From NCBI RefSeq assembly GCF_004564275.1, contig NZ_SPDV01000028.1:1-64000 (forward strand): a stretch of 64,000 nt of DNA, given 5' to 3'. The stretch is from Sphingomonas parva (ex Maeng et al. 2020). Its GTDB lineage: Bacteria > Pseudomonadota > Alphaproteobacteria > Sphingomonadales > Sphingomonadaceae. The translations under genes were made by a program, and so were the position numbers. The stretch's first letter is position 1. Each line of letters begins with the position of its first letter. Shown piece after piece: positions 1-10,744 of the stretch. The notes below the pieces were generated by a model, which ran no database searches, was not told the origin of the DNA, and worked only from the letters and a program-made list of their open reading frames with translations.

Positions 1-2025
1 CTGGTCACGCTCGGCTCCGCCACCGCCGGCGACGACATCGACATCGACACCAACGGCGTCGTGACCTTGAGCTCGGCGATCTCGACCGGTGCGGGCGCCG
101 ACACGCGGGCGGTGACGTTCGCGCGCGGCGCCGCCGGAACGGCCGGCGCCATCGGCTTTGCCGGACCGACCAACCAGACCGGCCACAACATCACGATCCG
201 CGCCGCGTCTCTGGCGAGCGGTCTGCCGATAACGGGGGACACGGACAGCGGCCTCGTGCTCGGAACGCTCACGGCCGGGTCGGCGCAGCTCAGCGCCGCC
301 CAGGGGGATATCCGATCGGACAGCATCGTTGCCCAGGGCCCCGTCGCCGTCACCGCGACGCTCGGATCGGTCAGCGGCCGGCGCAGCGGCTTCGCGACCG
401 GCACCGGCGGCTCGACGATCAGTGCGCCCGGCACGGTGACGCTGGCGGTGACGAACAGCGCCGCCGCCGGCGCGGTGACCGCCGGAACGCTGACCAACGT
501 CGGCCAGCCTGCGCCCGCCACGCTGCGCCTGCGCAGCGTCACCGCGGGCGCGGTCAACCTGACCGCCGGCAGTCAGCTCCAGATCGGCACGGCCGCAGTC
601 ACCGGCGCGGCGACGCTCAGGACGACCGCCGGCACCGCCTCGGCGGCGGCCAATGCCAATGTCCCCGGCTACGACTCCGCGTCGATCCAGGCGGTGCCGG
701 CTGGCGCGACGATCTCGGTGGCCGCCGGCCGCGTCGCCCAGCTCGGCGAGCTCGATGCCGGTCAGGGCAGCGTGACCAACGGCACGGACCAGATCCAGGT
801 CCAGGCCCAGTCCGCCCGGATCGGCCGGGCGCGCGCGAACAACGGCAACATCCTGCTCGAGGTCGGCGGACCGCTGGCGCTGCTCGGCGCGATCGAGACG
901 CGCCCCGGAGCGACCGGCGCGGTGGATCCGGCGCGCGAGGTCGAGATCCGCAACACCGGCGGCGGAACCACGATCGTCGGCGGCACCACGGCCGATACCG
1001 GCGCCGACCTCGCGCTCGACGATGCCGAGATGGACCTGGTGCGGGCGGGCAATGTCGTGATCGACTCGCGGGCCCGCCCGATCGTCTTCGGGACGCTGAG
1101 CCTCGCGTCGGAGACGGGCGCGACCAGCGCCCGCTTCCTGACCACCGGCGCGGTCCAGATCAACGGCGCGGTGAGCGGCAGCGGCGGCGGCGTCCTCCAG
1201 ATCGGCGGCAGCACCACTCTCGAGCCGGCGGGGCTTGGCGACCCCGCGACCCTCGCCTCGCAGATCGGCGTCAACATCGGCGACAGCGGCACGGCCGGGG
1301 CAATCACCTTCGAGAACGGGACCGTCGACCTGCGCGCGCAGCGCGTCGTCTTCGGCCGGGGCGCGCTGCTCGACCGCTATCTCGGCAGTTCGCCGCTCAA
1401 CGACACGGCCGTGGCCGCGGACGTCGCGAACCCCGCGTCGGCCCTCTACGTCGGCGACGCGACGGGCCGGAATTTCCTTTCCGCGAAGCTGCTGCGGGTC
1501 CGCTACTCGAACTTCGCTTTGTTCCAGAACACCGGGGCGAGCCTCGGCGGCGGCGTCCTGCTCAACGAGCAGTCGCCGCCGACGGTGAACGGTCTCGCGC
1601 TGCAGCTGTACAGCACCGGCGAGGACGGCGGGAACAGCTTCGCGCTGTTCGGCCGCGTCAACGGCTTCGTCGGCCGGTCCGCCGGCGTGCTGCCGAACGA
1701 GAATCTCGAGATCGCCGATCTCGCCGGCGGCACGCGCATCGTCCGCATCACCCAGGCCAATTCGCGGGTGAACGGCTGCGTCATCGGATCTCCCGATCGC
1801 GGCTGCCTCACCACCGATCCGCCGCGGCCGAACCTGTCGATCTACGACGAGCGGCAGACCCAGCTGTTCGGCTCCGCCGAGGATCCGGGGCTGTTCTTCA
1901 ACCCGCTCGTCGGACGCGGCAATGAAGGTCTGATCGTCGACATTGCGGACGTTCCGGTCGGCATCGACACGATCGAGTGCGACCCCAATGATGCAACCTG
2001 TCCCGCCAGGGGAGATCAACCATGA
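1..2025 (+). CDS. Filamentous-haemagglutinin-like surface protein, 3' part
   Basis: The reading frame is open from the first base, so the gene starts upstream; 674 codons are visible. The sequence is low-complexity and rich in Ala, Gly, Thr, Val and Asn, with short repeating beta-strand-like units (patterns such as AGAVTAGTL and AGAVNLTAG). This is typical of right-handed beta-helix adhesins of the filamentous haemagglutinin type. There are few Cys; the last 100 residues are less repetitive and contain CVIGSPDRGC and IECDPNDATC, which look like a C-terminal capping domain. The stop overlaps the start of the next gene (ATGA), so it is co-translated with the TPR-CHAT gene. The secretion partner and N-terminal TPS domain would be upstream and cannot be seen. 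The exact family is inferred from composition only. Confidence 0.6.
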   Translation: MVTLGSATAGDDIDIDTNGVVTLSSAISTGAGADTRAVTFARGAAGTAGAIGFAGPTNQTGHNITIRAASLASGLPITGDTDSGLVLGTLTAGSAQLSAAQGDIRSDSIVAQGPVAVTATLGSVSGRRSGFATGTGGSTISAPGTVTLAVTNSAAAGAVTAGTLTNVGQPAPATLRLRSVTAGAVNLTAGSQLQIGTAAVTGAATLRTTAGTASAAANANVPGYDSASIQAVPAGATISVAAGRVAQLGELDAGQGSVTNGTDQIQVQAQSARIGRARANNGNILLEVGGPLALLGAIETRPGATGAVDPAREVEIRNTGGGTTIVGGTTADTGADLALDDAEMDLVRAGNVVIDSRARPIVFGTLSLASETGATSARFLTTGAVQINGAVSGSGGGVLQIGGSTTLEPAGLGDPATLASQIGVNIGDSGTAGAITFENGTVDLRAQRVVFGRGALLDRYLGSSPLNDTAVAADVANPASALYVGDATGRNFLSAKLLRVRYSNFALFQNTGASLGGGVLLNEQSPPTVNGLALQLYSTGEDGGNSFALFGRVNGFVGRSAGVLPNENLEIADLAGGTRIVRITQANSRVNGCVIGSPDRGCLTTDPPRPNLSIYDERQTQLFGSAEDPGLFFNPLVGRGNEGLIVDIADVPVGIDTIECDPNDATCPARGDQP

Positions 2026-3920
2026 TCCGCACCCGCCACGCGACCCGAACCCTGCTGCTTTCGTCAGTCCTGATCGCGGCATCGGCCTCTCCCGCCCGCG
2101 CAGCGCCCGCGGCGCCTGAGCGGTTCGAGCTCGGCATCAACAGCACCAACGACGGCTGCATCGCGACGCGGCAGTGGACCGCGGGGGAAAGCGGCGTCCG
2201 CTTCGCCGCCGCCCAGCCGTTCAGCATCACCTGCCGGGGCGTCTCGGCCGCCGAGGCGCAGGGCTATGTCTACGCACCGGACGGGGACGCCGGCACCGAC
2301 CAATGCGGCGCGAGCGTCGAGATGCAGATTGCCGGGCTCGGTCCCGCCGAGGTGCGGCGCTGCATCGACCCGGTGCTGGCGCGTCAGGTCGTCGACCTTC
2401 GCTTTACCCGAGACGGAAAGCGCTATCGTGGCGTCGCGGTGGAGACCGCGCTGGCGCCGCTCGAGGCCGCGCTGCGGGTGATCGCGACCGGCGCCCGCGC
2501 CCCGTCGCCGAGGAGCGCGGCGCCGAGCTCGATCGCACTCGCCGACCTGCCGCCAGCTCCGGCCACGGCCGCCGTGTCGGAGCGCGCCGGGCTGACTGCG
2601 GAGGCCGCCCTTGCCGAGGGCATCGCCGCTTTGCAGACCGGCCGCACGCTCGACGCATCGCGGATCCTCAACGACGCCCTGCGCGCCTTCGTCGCCGCCG
2701 ACGCCGGGACCAAGCTCGACCTCAGGCTCGCCGCCGGCCTCGCCGATTCCAACCTCAGCCAGTTCGATGCCGCCGACGCGCATTTCGTGATCGGCCAGTT
2801 GCTGCTCAACAACAATCCGGGGCTCGCCCAGGCCGCGTACAAGCAGCAGCAGCTCACCACCTATCGCGGGCTGCACCTGGTCAATCAGCGGCGTTGGGAC
2901 GAGGCGCTCGAGGTGCTGTCGATGTCGGGGGCGGGATCGAAGGACCTCAGCGATCCGGCGACGCTCAGCCAGCTCAATCAGGAGCCAGCGGGCCAGATCG
3001 ACTCGCTGCAATCCTCGCTCACCGACGCCAACCTGCTGTCGAGGAGCCTGCTCGATGCGCAGCGCGCCTGGGCGCTCAGCGTGGCCCAGCTCGGTCTCGG
3101 CCGGACGGCGGAAGCGGAGGCGGCGCTCGCCGTCGCCGCCGATCTTGCGCGCACCGCGGTGCGCACCGTCGCGCCGGAGCGGATCGTCTGGATCCGCGCC
3201 GCGATCGAGCGGCAGAAGGGGCGGATCGAGGCCCGCAAGGGCGCGATCGAAACGTCGCTCGCCAATTTCGATTGCGCGATCACGGCGCTGCAGGGCGGCA
3301 CGCCCTCGGCGGGGCATCTCTGCGTCTTCCCCGACGCGCGCCCCCTCCCCGACACCGCTCTCAACGCGCCGCTTCTCGTCGAAGCACAGCTTGAGCGCGC
3401 CAGCGTCGCCTCGCGCGACGCGGCGCGCGACCCCGGCGCCGTGCTCAAGGATTATGAGGAGGCGGTGCAGTCGCTCGCCAACCTGTCCGGCACGGGGCCG
3501 GTCTCGCTCGGCGCGCTCGAGCGCTATTTCGCGCTGCTCGCCGAAGGTGCGCAGACCGATCAGCGCGACGAGGAATTCTTCCGGGCGATGCAGTCGATCG
3601 GCGAGCCGGCGATCGCGCGCGAATATGCCCAGCTGCAGAAGGTCGTCTCGGCCGATCCCGAGATTGCCGGGCTCCTGCGCGAGCGCACCGATCTCGAGCG
3701 CCAGCTGATCCGGCTGCGCTACGAGATCACCGCCTCGACCGGCGCCGGCGAGGCCGACCTTCCGGCGCTCGAGCGGGAGCGCGCCGCCGCCGACGCCAGG
3801 CTCGACGAGGTCAACCGGAAGCTCCTCGCCGCCAACCGTATCGGCGCTCTCGCGATCAGCCCGCGACGATCGCGAGCATCCGCGAAGCGCTCGCCCCCGG
3901 CGAGGTCTACCTCAAGCTGA
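2022..3920 (+). CDS. TPR-rich N-terminal part of a CHAT-domain protein (frameshifted)
   Basis: It begins with an export signal (IRTRHATRTLLLSSVLIAAS, then an Ala-rich cleavage region), so the product is secreted or periplasmic. Residues about 190-500 are helical, TPR-like repeats (for example AEAALAEGIAALQTGRTLDA). A helical linker ending at LAANRIGALAISP follows. After that the frame becomes Arg/Ser-rich nonsense and stops at 3920. The neighbouring frame continues in register with PATIASIREALAPGEVYLKL, the usual beginning of a CHAT domain. The two pieces therefore form one gene of about 1070 codons, broken by the loss of one base near 3861-3865. ATG 2022 overlaps the upstream stop and has AGGGGAG before it. 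Whether this is a real mutation or a read error cannot be told from one sequence. Confidence 0.75.
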   Translation: MIRTRHATRTLLLSSVLIAASASPARAAPAAPERFELGINSTNDGCIATRQWTAGESGVRFAAAQPFSITCRGVSAAEAQGYVYAPDGDAGTDQCGASVEMQIAGLGPAEVRRCIDPVLARQVVDLRFTRDGKRYRGVAVETALAPLEAALRVIATGARAPSPRSAAPSSIALADLPPAPATAAVSERAGLTAEAALAEGIAALQTGRTLDASRILNDALRAFVAADAGTKLDLRLAAGLADSNLSQFDAADAHFVIGQLLLNNNPGLAQAAYKQQQLTTYRGLHLVNQRRWDEALEVLSMSGAGSKDLSDPATLSQLNQEPAGQIDSLQSSLTDANLLSRSLLDAQRAWALSVAQLGLGRTAEAEAALAVAADLARTAVRTVAPERIVWIRAAIERQKGRIEARKGAIETSLANFDCAITALQGGTPSAGHLCVFPDARPLPDTALNAPLLVEAQLERASVASRDAARDPGAVLKDYEEAVQSLANLSGTGPVSLGALERYFALLAEGAQTDQRDEEFFRAMQSIGEPAIAREYAQLQKVVSADPEIAGLLRERTDLERQLIRLRYEITASTGAGEADLPALERERAAADARLDEVNRKLLAANRIGALAISPRRSRASAKRSPPARSTSS

Positions 3921-3925
3921 CCGCC

Positions 3926-5236
3926 TTGCGCTCCGCGATGTTCGGGATCGCGATCGGACGCGACCGGACGATGATCTACCGGCTCCCGGCAAGCCTCTCG
4001 ACCATCGAGAATCTCGCCGCGGCGGTACAGATGAGCGCGCGAAGCGATGACGAGGGCGTGCTGCGCCCGTTCGACGTCGCCGCCTCCGAGCGCCTGTTCC
4101 GGAGCGTCGCCGGTCCCGCCGCCGCGATGGTCGCGGGTGCGACCAGACTGATCTACAATCCCGCGGGCCCGCTGCGGCAGCTCCCCGCGTCGATCTTCGT
4201 CACCGATCGGGGGTCGGTGGACGCTTATGCGCAACAGCAGTTCAAGGCCGACTACAGCCGCGTCCAGTTCCTCGGCCGGAAGGTGGAGACCAGCACGGCG
4301 CTGTCGCCACGCGCCTTCCTGCGGGGCCGCAAGGAGCTCGCCCCGTCGACTGCGCCGCGCCCCTTCCTCGGCCTCGGCGAGAACGCGCCGCCGCAGCCGG
4401 CCAGCGCTACGACGGCCTCGCGCGCGATGCCGTTCGATTGCTCGGTGAGCTACGGCCTCTGGGCCGACACGCTGGCGCGCCGCAAGCCGATCAGCGCCGA
4501 CGAGATCGGGATCGCCGCGAACGCTCTCGGCGTCGCCGATTCGCGGATCGTCGGGCCGAGGTTCAGCGACGCGAACCTTGCCCATGGCGATGCCGCGGAC
4601 GACCTCGCTCAATACCAGGTGCTGCACTTCGCCACACATGGCATTCCCGAGATGCCGGTGAACGTCGACCAGTGCACGATGCACCTGCCTCCGGCACTGA
4701 TCACGACCCTTACCGCGCCGCCCTCCGACGCGCCGATCGTGTCGGACGGGCTGCTGTCGTTCGACGAGGTGGCGCGGCTGCGGCTCAACGCGAACCTCGT
4801 GGTTCTCTCTGCCTGCGACACCTTCGCCGGAGCGAGCACGGCCCTCGCCCGCCGCCGCGGCATCGAAGAAAGCACGCCGGCGCTCGACGGGCTGGTCCGC
4901 TCTTTCATCGTCGCCAATGCGCGCATGGTGCTCGCAACCTTCTGGCGGGTTCCGGCGCACAGCAAGACCGACGAGCTGCTCGCCGCTTTCTACCGCGCCG
5001 GACGGACGGACAGCGTGGCGGCATCGCTGAAGACCGCGCAGAACCACCTGATGGACCAGCCGCGCTATTCGCACCCTTATTATTGGGGCGCCTATTTCCT
5101 GGTCGGCGATGGTTCCAAGGCGATGCTCAGCCCGACCCGCACGGCCGCCGCGGCGACGGAACCGGGGCGGCAGGGCTCGCGCGTTCTCGCGGATGCGGCC
5201 GCGGCCATGGGAGGCGCATCGCCCGCGCGCCCCTGA
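3926..5236 (+). CDS. CHAT-domain (caspase-like) peptidase part of the same frameshifted gene
   Basis: This frame carries the CHAT domain, a clan CD cysteine peptidase fold related to caspases and separase. The catalytic His lies in LHFATHG (His about 238 of this ORF) and the catalytic Cys in VVLSACDTFAG (Cys about 297). The end of the family is also present (LMDQPRYSHPYYWGAYFLVGDG). Without the upstream frame the fragment would start from a weak TTG at 3926 or ATG at 3938 and lack a secretion signal. I therefore regard it as the second half of the gene beginning at 2022. The catalytic dyad is intact. Genes of this TPR-CHAT type next to haemagglutinin-like proteins suggest that the peptidase processes the surface protein, which is inference. 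Confidence 0.8.
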   Translation: MRSAMFGIAIGRDRTMIYRLPASLSTIENLAAAVQMSARSDDEGVLRPFDVAASERLFRSVAGPAAAMVAGATRLIYNPAGPLRQLPASIFVTDRGSVDAYAQQQFKADYSRVQFLGRKVETSTALSPRAFLRGRKELAPSTAPRPFLGLGENAPPQPASATTASRAMPFDCSVSYGLWADTLARRKPISADEIGIAANALGVADSRIVGPRFSDANLAHGDAADDLAQYQVLHFATHGIPEMPVNVDQCTMHLPPALITTLTAPPSDAPIVSDGLLSFDEVARLRLNANLVVLSACDTFAGASTALARRRGIEESTPALDGLVRSFIVANARMVLATFWRVPAHSKTDELLAAFYRAGRTDSVAASLKTAQNHLMDQPRYSHPYYWGAYFLVGDGSKAMLSPTRTAAAATEPGRQGSRVLADAAAAMGGASPARP

Positions 5237-5424
5237 GCTGGCACGGCTGCGGAGGGACCATGCCCAAGCCAGGCAAGACCGACTGGTCCGGCCCGTCGAT
5301 CGAAGCGCTGATCGATCGCGCGTTCGGCTGCAAGTCCCGAGCTCAGGCGAGCGATGTGATCGGCCAACGGCTGGTAGTCCAGCCCGTCAGGGGCTGCCCG
5401 ATCCCCCGCGGCGACCTTCCCCGA

Positions 5425-5916
5425 TTACTGACCGGAGGCGTTGAGGGCGATCCGGATCGGCACCGCCTCGGCACGGCAGGTCTCTGCGCCACCCTGGGGC
5501 CGCAAATCGGCCGACGAGGCGAAGCGCGCCAGCGCCTCCACCGATCCGCCGGAGTCCGCGGCGATCCGCGCCAGCACCGCCATGTCGTCACAGGACAGGC
5601 CGCGCGCCGCACTCGCGGCCTGCGTAGCCAGCGATGCGGAGAAGACCTGGCCCTCGCCGGCGCCGGCGAAATGGCGCTGCAATCTGGCCTGGGCGCTCGC
5701 CAGCGCCGCACCGTTCACGGCGCGGAAGGTTCCGTAGTGCGCGGCGAAGGCCGGCGAGCGGGTCTCGCAACGGGCTGCGGCGGCGGTGAGCATCGTCTCC
5801 AGCTGGCGCACCTGCGCGGCCTCGAACGCCGCGGCGTCCCAGCAGGCGGCCTGTACCGGCGCCGTCGCGGCCGCAAAGGCCGTGATGACCGCAAACGACT
5901 GAAGCAGACGTTTCAT
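5425..5916 (-). CDS. Small secreted protein of unknown function
   Basis: A 163-residue protein with a clear Sec signal peptide (MKRLLQSFAVITAFAAATA, then PVQAA). The mature part is helical and Ala-rich, with four cysteines (AACWD, ARCETR, GLSCDD, ETCRAE) that could form two disulphides. ATG 5916 was chosen because GGAAGGA lies just upstream on the minus strand and the signal peptide starts there; a longer frame to 5967 adds a basic stretch without an RBS. It is transcribed away from the T6SS operon. I do not recognise a family. Confidence 0.65.
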   Translation of the reverse strand: MKRLLQSFAVITAFAAATAPVQAACWDAAAFEAAQVRQLETMLTAAAARCETRSPAFAAHYGTFRAVNGAALASAQARLQRHFAGAGEGQVFSASLATQAASAARGLSCDDMAVLARIAADSGGSVEALARFASSADLRPQGGAETCRAEAVPIRIALNASGQ

Positions 5917-6096
5917 CTTGGATTCCTTCCGCCGACACGAATGGGCACGTGCCGCTTTAGTCGGCAAGTCGTGAGGGCGGGCCTAACGACTATGGTAAAG
6001 TGAACGCTAAATCGGCCGGCCGGCGAAAAACCTGTGGAGCTGTCCCGACAAGGTTGTAAGCTCGACCAATCGCACGGTGATTCTGGGGGTGCCTGC
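5917..6096. promoter_or_regulatory. Divergent intergenic region upstream of the T6SS operon
   Basis: This stretch separates a minus-strand secreted-protein gene from tssA and must hold the promoter of the large T6SS operon. It contains a perfect palindrome GGCACGTGCC (5944-5953) and a spaced inverted repeat TAGTCG (5958-5963) / CGACTA (5987-5992). I could not find a convincing sigma-70 or sigma-54 promoter. The repeats are only candidates for regulator sites. Confidence 0.3.
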
Positions 6097-7245
6097 GTGT
6101 TGTTCGATGAAGAAAGCCGTCTTGCGATCGTCGCGCCGCTGGTCGGGGCGGAGGATTCCGGCGAGGTCGGTCTCGACGGCCGCGAGGACGAGGGCGCGAC
6201 CGGCGAGCTGCTTCGCGAGATCCGCTCGCAGCGCAAGGCGCTGATCCGACAGGAGCTGTCCGCCGCGATGGGCGAAGCGGGCGGACCCGACGACGGCTGG
6301 GACTGGGAGACGCTGGCGCAGAACGCGCGCGATTATCTCGCCGGGCACAGCAAGGACCTGGAACCGATGGCGGTGCTGATCGAGGCCTCGGTTCGCCTGG
6401 AAGGGCCTTCGGGCGTCGCCGGTGCGATGGCCACGCTCGCCGACCTCGTCGAGGCGTTCTGGGAGCGGGGCCTCTACCCTGCCGAGGACGAGGACGGCGT
6501 CAGCAGCCGCTTCCAGCCCCTGTCCGGTCTGAGCGGCGGCAGCGGCGACAAGGACGGAGCGCTGATCCAGCCGCTCCGCCGCATGACCCTCGTGGCGAGC
6601 GGCGCCGATCAGCTCCGTTACGTCGACAAGATCAGGGCGGATTCGGCGATGGAGATCTCGCCCAAGGCCACGCCCGAGCAGAAGGCGGCGAAGCTCGAGG
6701 AGGCCGAGGCCTCGCGCCGCGCGATCGAGGCGATCGCCCAGCGCCTTCCCCGCCGCGCGGTCGCCGAGGCGGCCGATCGACTCGGCGCCGCCGAGACTGC
6801 GTGGCGCCGCGCGATCGGCTTCATCTCCGAGCGGACCAAGCCGCAGTTTCCGGCCGCCTCGCGCCTCAGCGACGAGCTCCAGGCGATCCGCGTCTGGCTG
6901 GAGGCGATGCTTGCCCGCATGGCGCCCGACGAGCCGGAGGCGGTCGCCGCCGCGGTGGTCGCCGAAAGCAGTCAGCCGGTACCGGGAGCAGCCGCGCAGC
7001 CGGTCTTCGTTCCCGGCAAGATCACCAGGCGCGAAGATGCGCTGCACGCCGTTTCGGCCGCCGCCGAGTATTTCCTGACGCACGAACCGCAATCACCACT
7101 CGGCGGGACCTTGCGCGAGGTTGACCGGCGCGCACGATTGAGTCTTCATGACTTTCTTGCGGAGCTCATTCCGGACGAATCGAACCGTGAGTCTTTTTAC
7201 TGGCGGTCGGGGATCAAGCCACCGTCCAGCAAGAGCGAGGCTTGA
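6097..7245 (+). CDS. tssA: T6SS component TssA (ImpA N-terminal domain)
   Basis: TssA forms the ring that coordinates baseplate and tail sheath assembly. The N-terminal ImpA_N domain shows the family features DWETLAQNARDYLAGHSKDL and FWERGLYPAEDEDG, with the conserved 'SKDL' and 'LYP..DEDG' patterns. A long helical middle and a C-terminal segment with LTHEPQSPLGGTLREVDRRAR follow. GTG 6097 is preferred because GGGGG lies about 8 bases upstream and the N-terminus then starts close to the ImpA_N domain; an upstream GTG at 6034 would add 21 residues without an RBS. It is the first gene of tssA-B-C-C2-E-F-G-H, which fits its identity. Confidence 0.88.
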   Translation: MLFDEESRLAIVAPLVGAEDSGEVGLDGREDEGATGELLREIRSQRKALIRQELSAAMGEAGGPDDGWDWETLAQNARDYLAGHSKDLEPMAVLIEASVRLEGPSGVAGAMATLADLVEAFWERGLYPAEDEDGVSSRFQPLSGLSGGSGDKDGALIQPLRRMTLVASGADQLRYVDKIRADSAMEISPKATPEQKAAKLEEAEASRRAIEAIAQRLPRRAVAEAADRLGAAETAWRRAIGFISERTKPQFPAASRLSDELQAIRVWLEAMLARMAPDEPEAVAAAVVAESSQPVPGAAAQPVFVPGKITRREDALHAVSAAAEYFLTHEPQSPLGGTLREVDRRARLSLHDFLAELIPDESNRESFYWRSGIKPPSSKSEA

Positions 7246-7317
7246 TAGTGAAGTCGTTCGACTGAACGTCTCAAGTTGGGGAATCCGGGCGCCGGTGCGC
7301 TCGAGGGAGATGAAGTG

Positions 7318-7836
7318 ATGGCAGACTCTGTACATGACAAGCTGAAGCGCGTCCGCAAACCTCGGGTTCACATTACCTACGACGTCGAAACGGAAGGCGC
7401 CCAGGAGATCAAGGAGCTTCCCTTCGTCATTGGGGTTATGGGCGATTTCTCCGGCGATTCGGCGGTGCCGAAGAAGAGCCTCAAGGAAAGAAAATTCATC
7501 GACTTGAAGAAGGACAAGTTCGATCAGGTCATGGGTCGAATTGAACCCGCAGCCAAGTTCAAGGTCGAGAACACGCTTGAAAAGAACGGCAAGGAATTCG
7601 AGGTCAACCTCAAGTTCCGATCGATGGACGATTTCGAGCCGGAGCGGATCGTCGAACAGATCGAGCCCCTGCGCAAGCTGATGGAGACTCGCAACCAGTT
7701 GCGCGATCTGATGGCGAAAGCCGACGGCTCCGAACAGCTCGAGTCGTTGCTCGAGCAGATCCTCGGCGACCAAGAAAAGCTCGGCGCCCTTCATAATCAG
7801 CTCGCGGCCGCCGACGGCGGTCAGGACAAGGAGTAA
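7318..7836 (+). CDS. tssB: T6SS contractile sheath small subunit TssB
   Basis: A 172-residue protein matching TssB/VipA. It has the early motif [13 protein letters not shown], then [15 protein letters not shown] and the '[17 protein letters not shown]' block, and the helical C-terminus used to interlock with TssC. TssB and TssC polymerise into the cytoplasmic sheath that contracts to drive Hcp/VgrG out. ATG 7318 is preceded by GAGGGAGATGAAG. Only 5 bases separate its stop from tssC. Confidence 0.95.
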   Translation: MADSVHDKLKRVRKPRVHITYDVETEGAQEIKELPFVIGVMGDFSGDSAVPKKSLKERKFIDLKKDKFDQVMGRIEPAAKFKVENTLEKNGKEFEVNLKFRSMDDFEPERIVEQIEPLRKLMETRNQLRDLMAKADGSEQLESLLEQILGDQEKLGALHNQLAAADGGQDKE

Positions 7837-7841
7837 AGGCG

Positions 7842-9338
<1,497 letters not shown>

Positions 9339-9493
9339 TCGCCGAACGGCATTGAGATGGGGGGAGCGGCGCTCAGCCAAGCCAAGGAGGCGGCCGCTCC
9401 CCGATCGACCGCCTCCGAAGGCTTCGAAACCGACCAGCCGCCAGCCGGGCGATCGCGCGGATCGACGCGCTGCTCGGCGAAACGCTCGACGCG

Positions 9494-10744
9494 GTGCTGC
9501 ACCATCCGCGATTCCAGCGCCTCGAGTCGCTGTGGCGGGGCCTGAAGTGGCTCAGTGACGGCATCGACGACAACGAGGTCAGGCTGCGGCTGCTCGACGT
9601 GCGCTGGCTGGAGATCAGCCGCGACCTCGAGCGGGCGATGAGCTTCGACCAGAGCCACCTGTTCGATCTCGTCTACAGCCAGGAATTCGGCATGCCGGGC
9701 GGAAAGCCGTACGGCATGATCCTGGTGGACCAACAGATCTCGCATCGGCTCGGCCGGGACCGGACCGACGACATTGCGGTGATGGAGGGGCTGAGCGAGA
9801 TCGCCGCTGCGGCCTTCTGCCCGATCATCGTCGCCGCCGACCCCTCGGTGGTGGCGATGGACGGCTTCGACGAGATCGACCTGCGCCAGGACCTTGCCGC
9901 GACCTTCGCCGATCCAGCATTCGCACGCTGGAACCGGCTGCGCGCCCGGCCCGACAGCCGCTTTCTCGGCGTCGTCGCACCGAGGCTACTCGCCCGCCGG
10001 CTTCACTGCGGCCGCGAGCACCCGCGGCTCGGCTTCGTCTATGACGAACGGATCCGCGACGGATCCGACCTGCTGTGGATCTCGGGGGGCTTCGGTCTCG
10101 CGCATGTCGCCGCGCGGGCGATGATCCGCCATCGCTGGCCGGCGGCGATCCGTGGCCTGCTCCCGCCCGGCGAAGGTGGAACCGTCGATGGTCCGGTGCG
10201 CCAGTTTCTGCCGAGCGACCGTCGCGGTGTGGTCGCGCGCTTCGCGCTGGAGAATGCGATCTCGGAGGACCAGGAGATGGTGCTGAACGACGCCGGCATC
10301 ATCGTCCTGCGCCAGATGCACCTCACCGGCATGGCGGCCTTCCTCAACCTGCCGAGCCTGCACCGGCCGCCCGATTATGACGGCGAGGCCGCGCGGATGA
10401 ACGCGAAGATGAGCGCGATGCTGAACTACATCCTCTGCGTCAGCCGCTTCGCCCATTACGTCAAGGTGATGGCGCGCGACTGGGTCGGCAAATACGCCAG
10501 CGCGCCGGAATGCCAGAAACTGCTCCAGACCTGGCTCAATCGCTTCGTCACCGGCAATGACGATGCGTCCGCCGAGGTGCGGGTGCGCTATCCGCTTCGT
10601 GAGGCCCGGGTCGAGGTCCACGAGCTGCCGGGGCGCCCCGGAACCTACGGTTGCGAGATCGCGATCCGGCCGCATTATCAGCTCGATCAAATCTCGTCCG
10701 AGTTCCGGCTGACGACGGTGGTCGGCAAGGAGACGCTGGCCTGA
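9494..10744 (+). CDS. Second TssC-family protein, apparently frameshifted at its 5' end
   Basis: The protein is a diverged TssC paralogue: LESLWRGLKWLSDG, FDQSHLFDLVYSQEFG, GKPYGMILVDQQIS, PRLLARRLHCG, RFAHYVKVMARDWVG and [15 protein letters not shown] line up with tssC. GTG 9494 is the first usual start in frame, but family homology continues upstream in the same frame (ASRAIARIDALLGETLDAVL, like [17 protein letters not shown] in TssC), where there is no ATG, GTG or TTG. An ATG at 9357 opens a different frame (MGGAALSQAKEAAAP... to about DQPPA) that would join if one base were restored near 9440-9450. Tandem tssC genes are known from the Agrobacterium tumefaciens imp operon. The stop overlaps tssE (ATGA). 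Confidence 0.85.
   Translation: MLHHPRFQRLESLWRGLKWLSDGIDDNEVRLRLLDVRWLEISRDLERAMSFDQSHLFDLVYSQEFGMPGGKPYGMILVDQQISHRLGRDRTDDIAVMEGLSEIAAAAFCPIIVAADPSVVAMDGFDEIDLRQDLAATFADPAFARWNRLRARPDSRFLGVVAPRLLARRLHCGREHPRLGFVYDERIRDGSDLLWISGGFGLAHVAARAMIRHRWPAAIRGLLPPGEGGTVDGPVRQFLPSDRRGVVARFALENAISEDQEMVLNDAGIIVLRQMHLTGMAAFLNLPSLHRPPDYDGEAARMNAKMSAMLNYILCVSRFAHYVKVMARDWVGKYASAPECQKLLQTWLNRFVTGNDDASAEVRVRYPLREARVEVHELPGRPGTYGCEIAIRPHYQLDQISSEFRLTTVVGKETLA

Noticed and set aside
5940-5960. A sigma-54 promoter for the T6SS operon near GGGCACGTGCCGC
   Set aside because: The GG and GC elements are not 10 bases apart, so it does not fit a -24/-12 promoter.
5260-6003. A possible plus-strand gene from ATG 5260 (MPKPGKTDWSGPSIEAL)
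   Set aside because: It has GGAGGG just before the ATG but soon runs antisense to the small secreted protein gene and becomes Arg-rich; I do not trust it.
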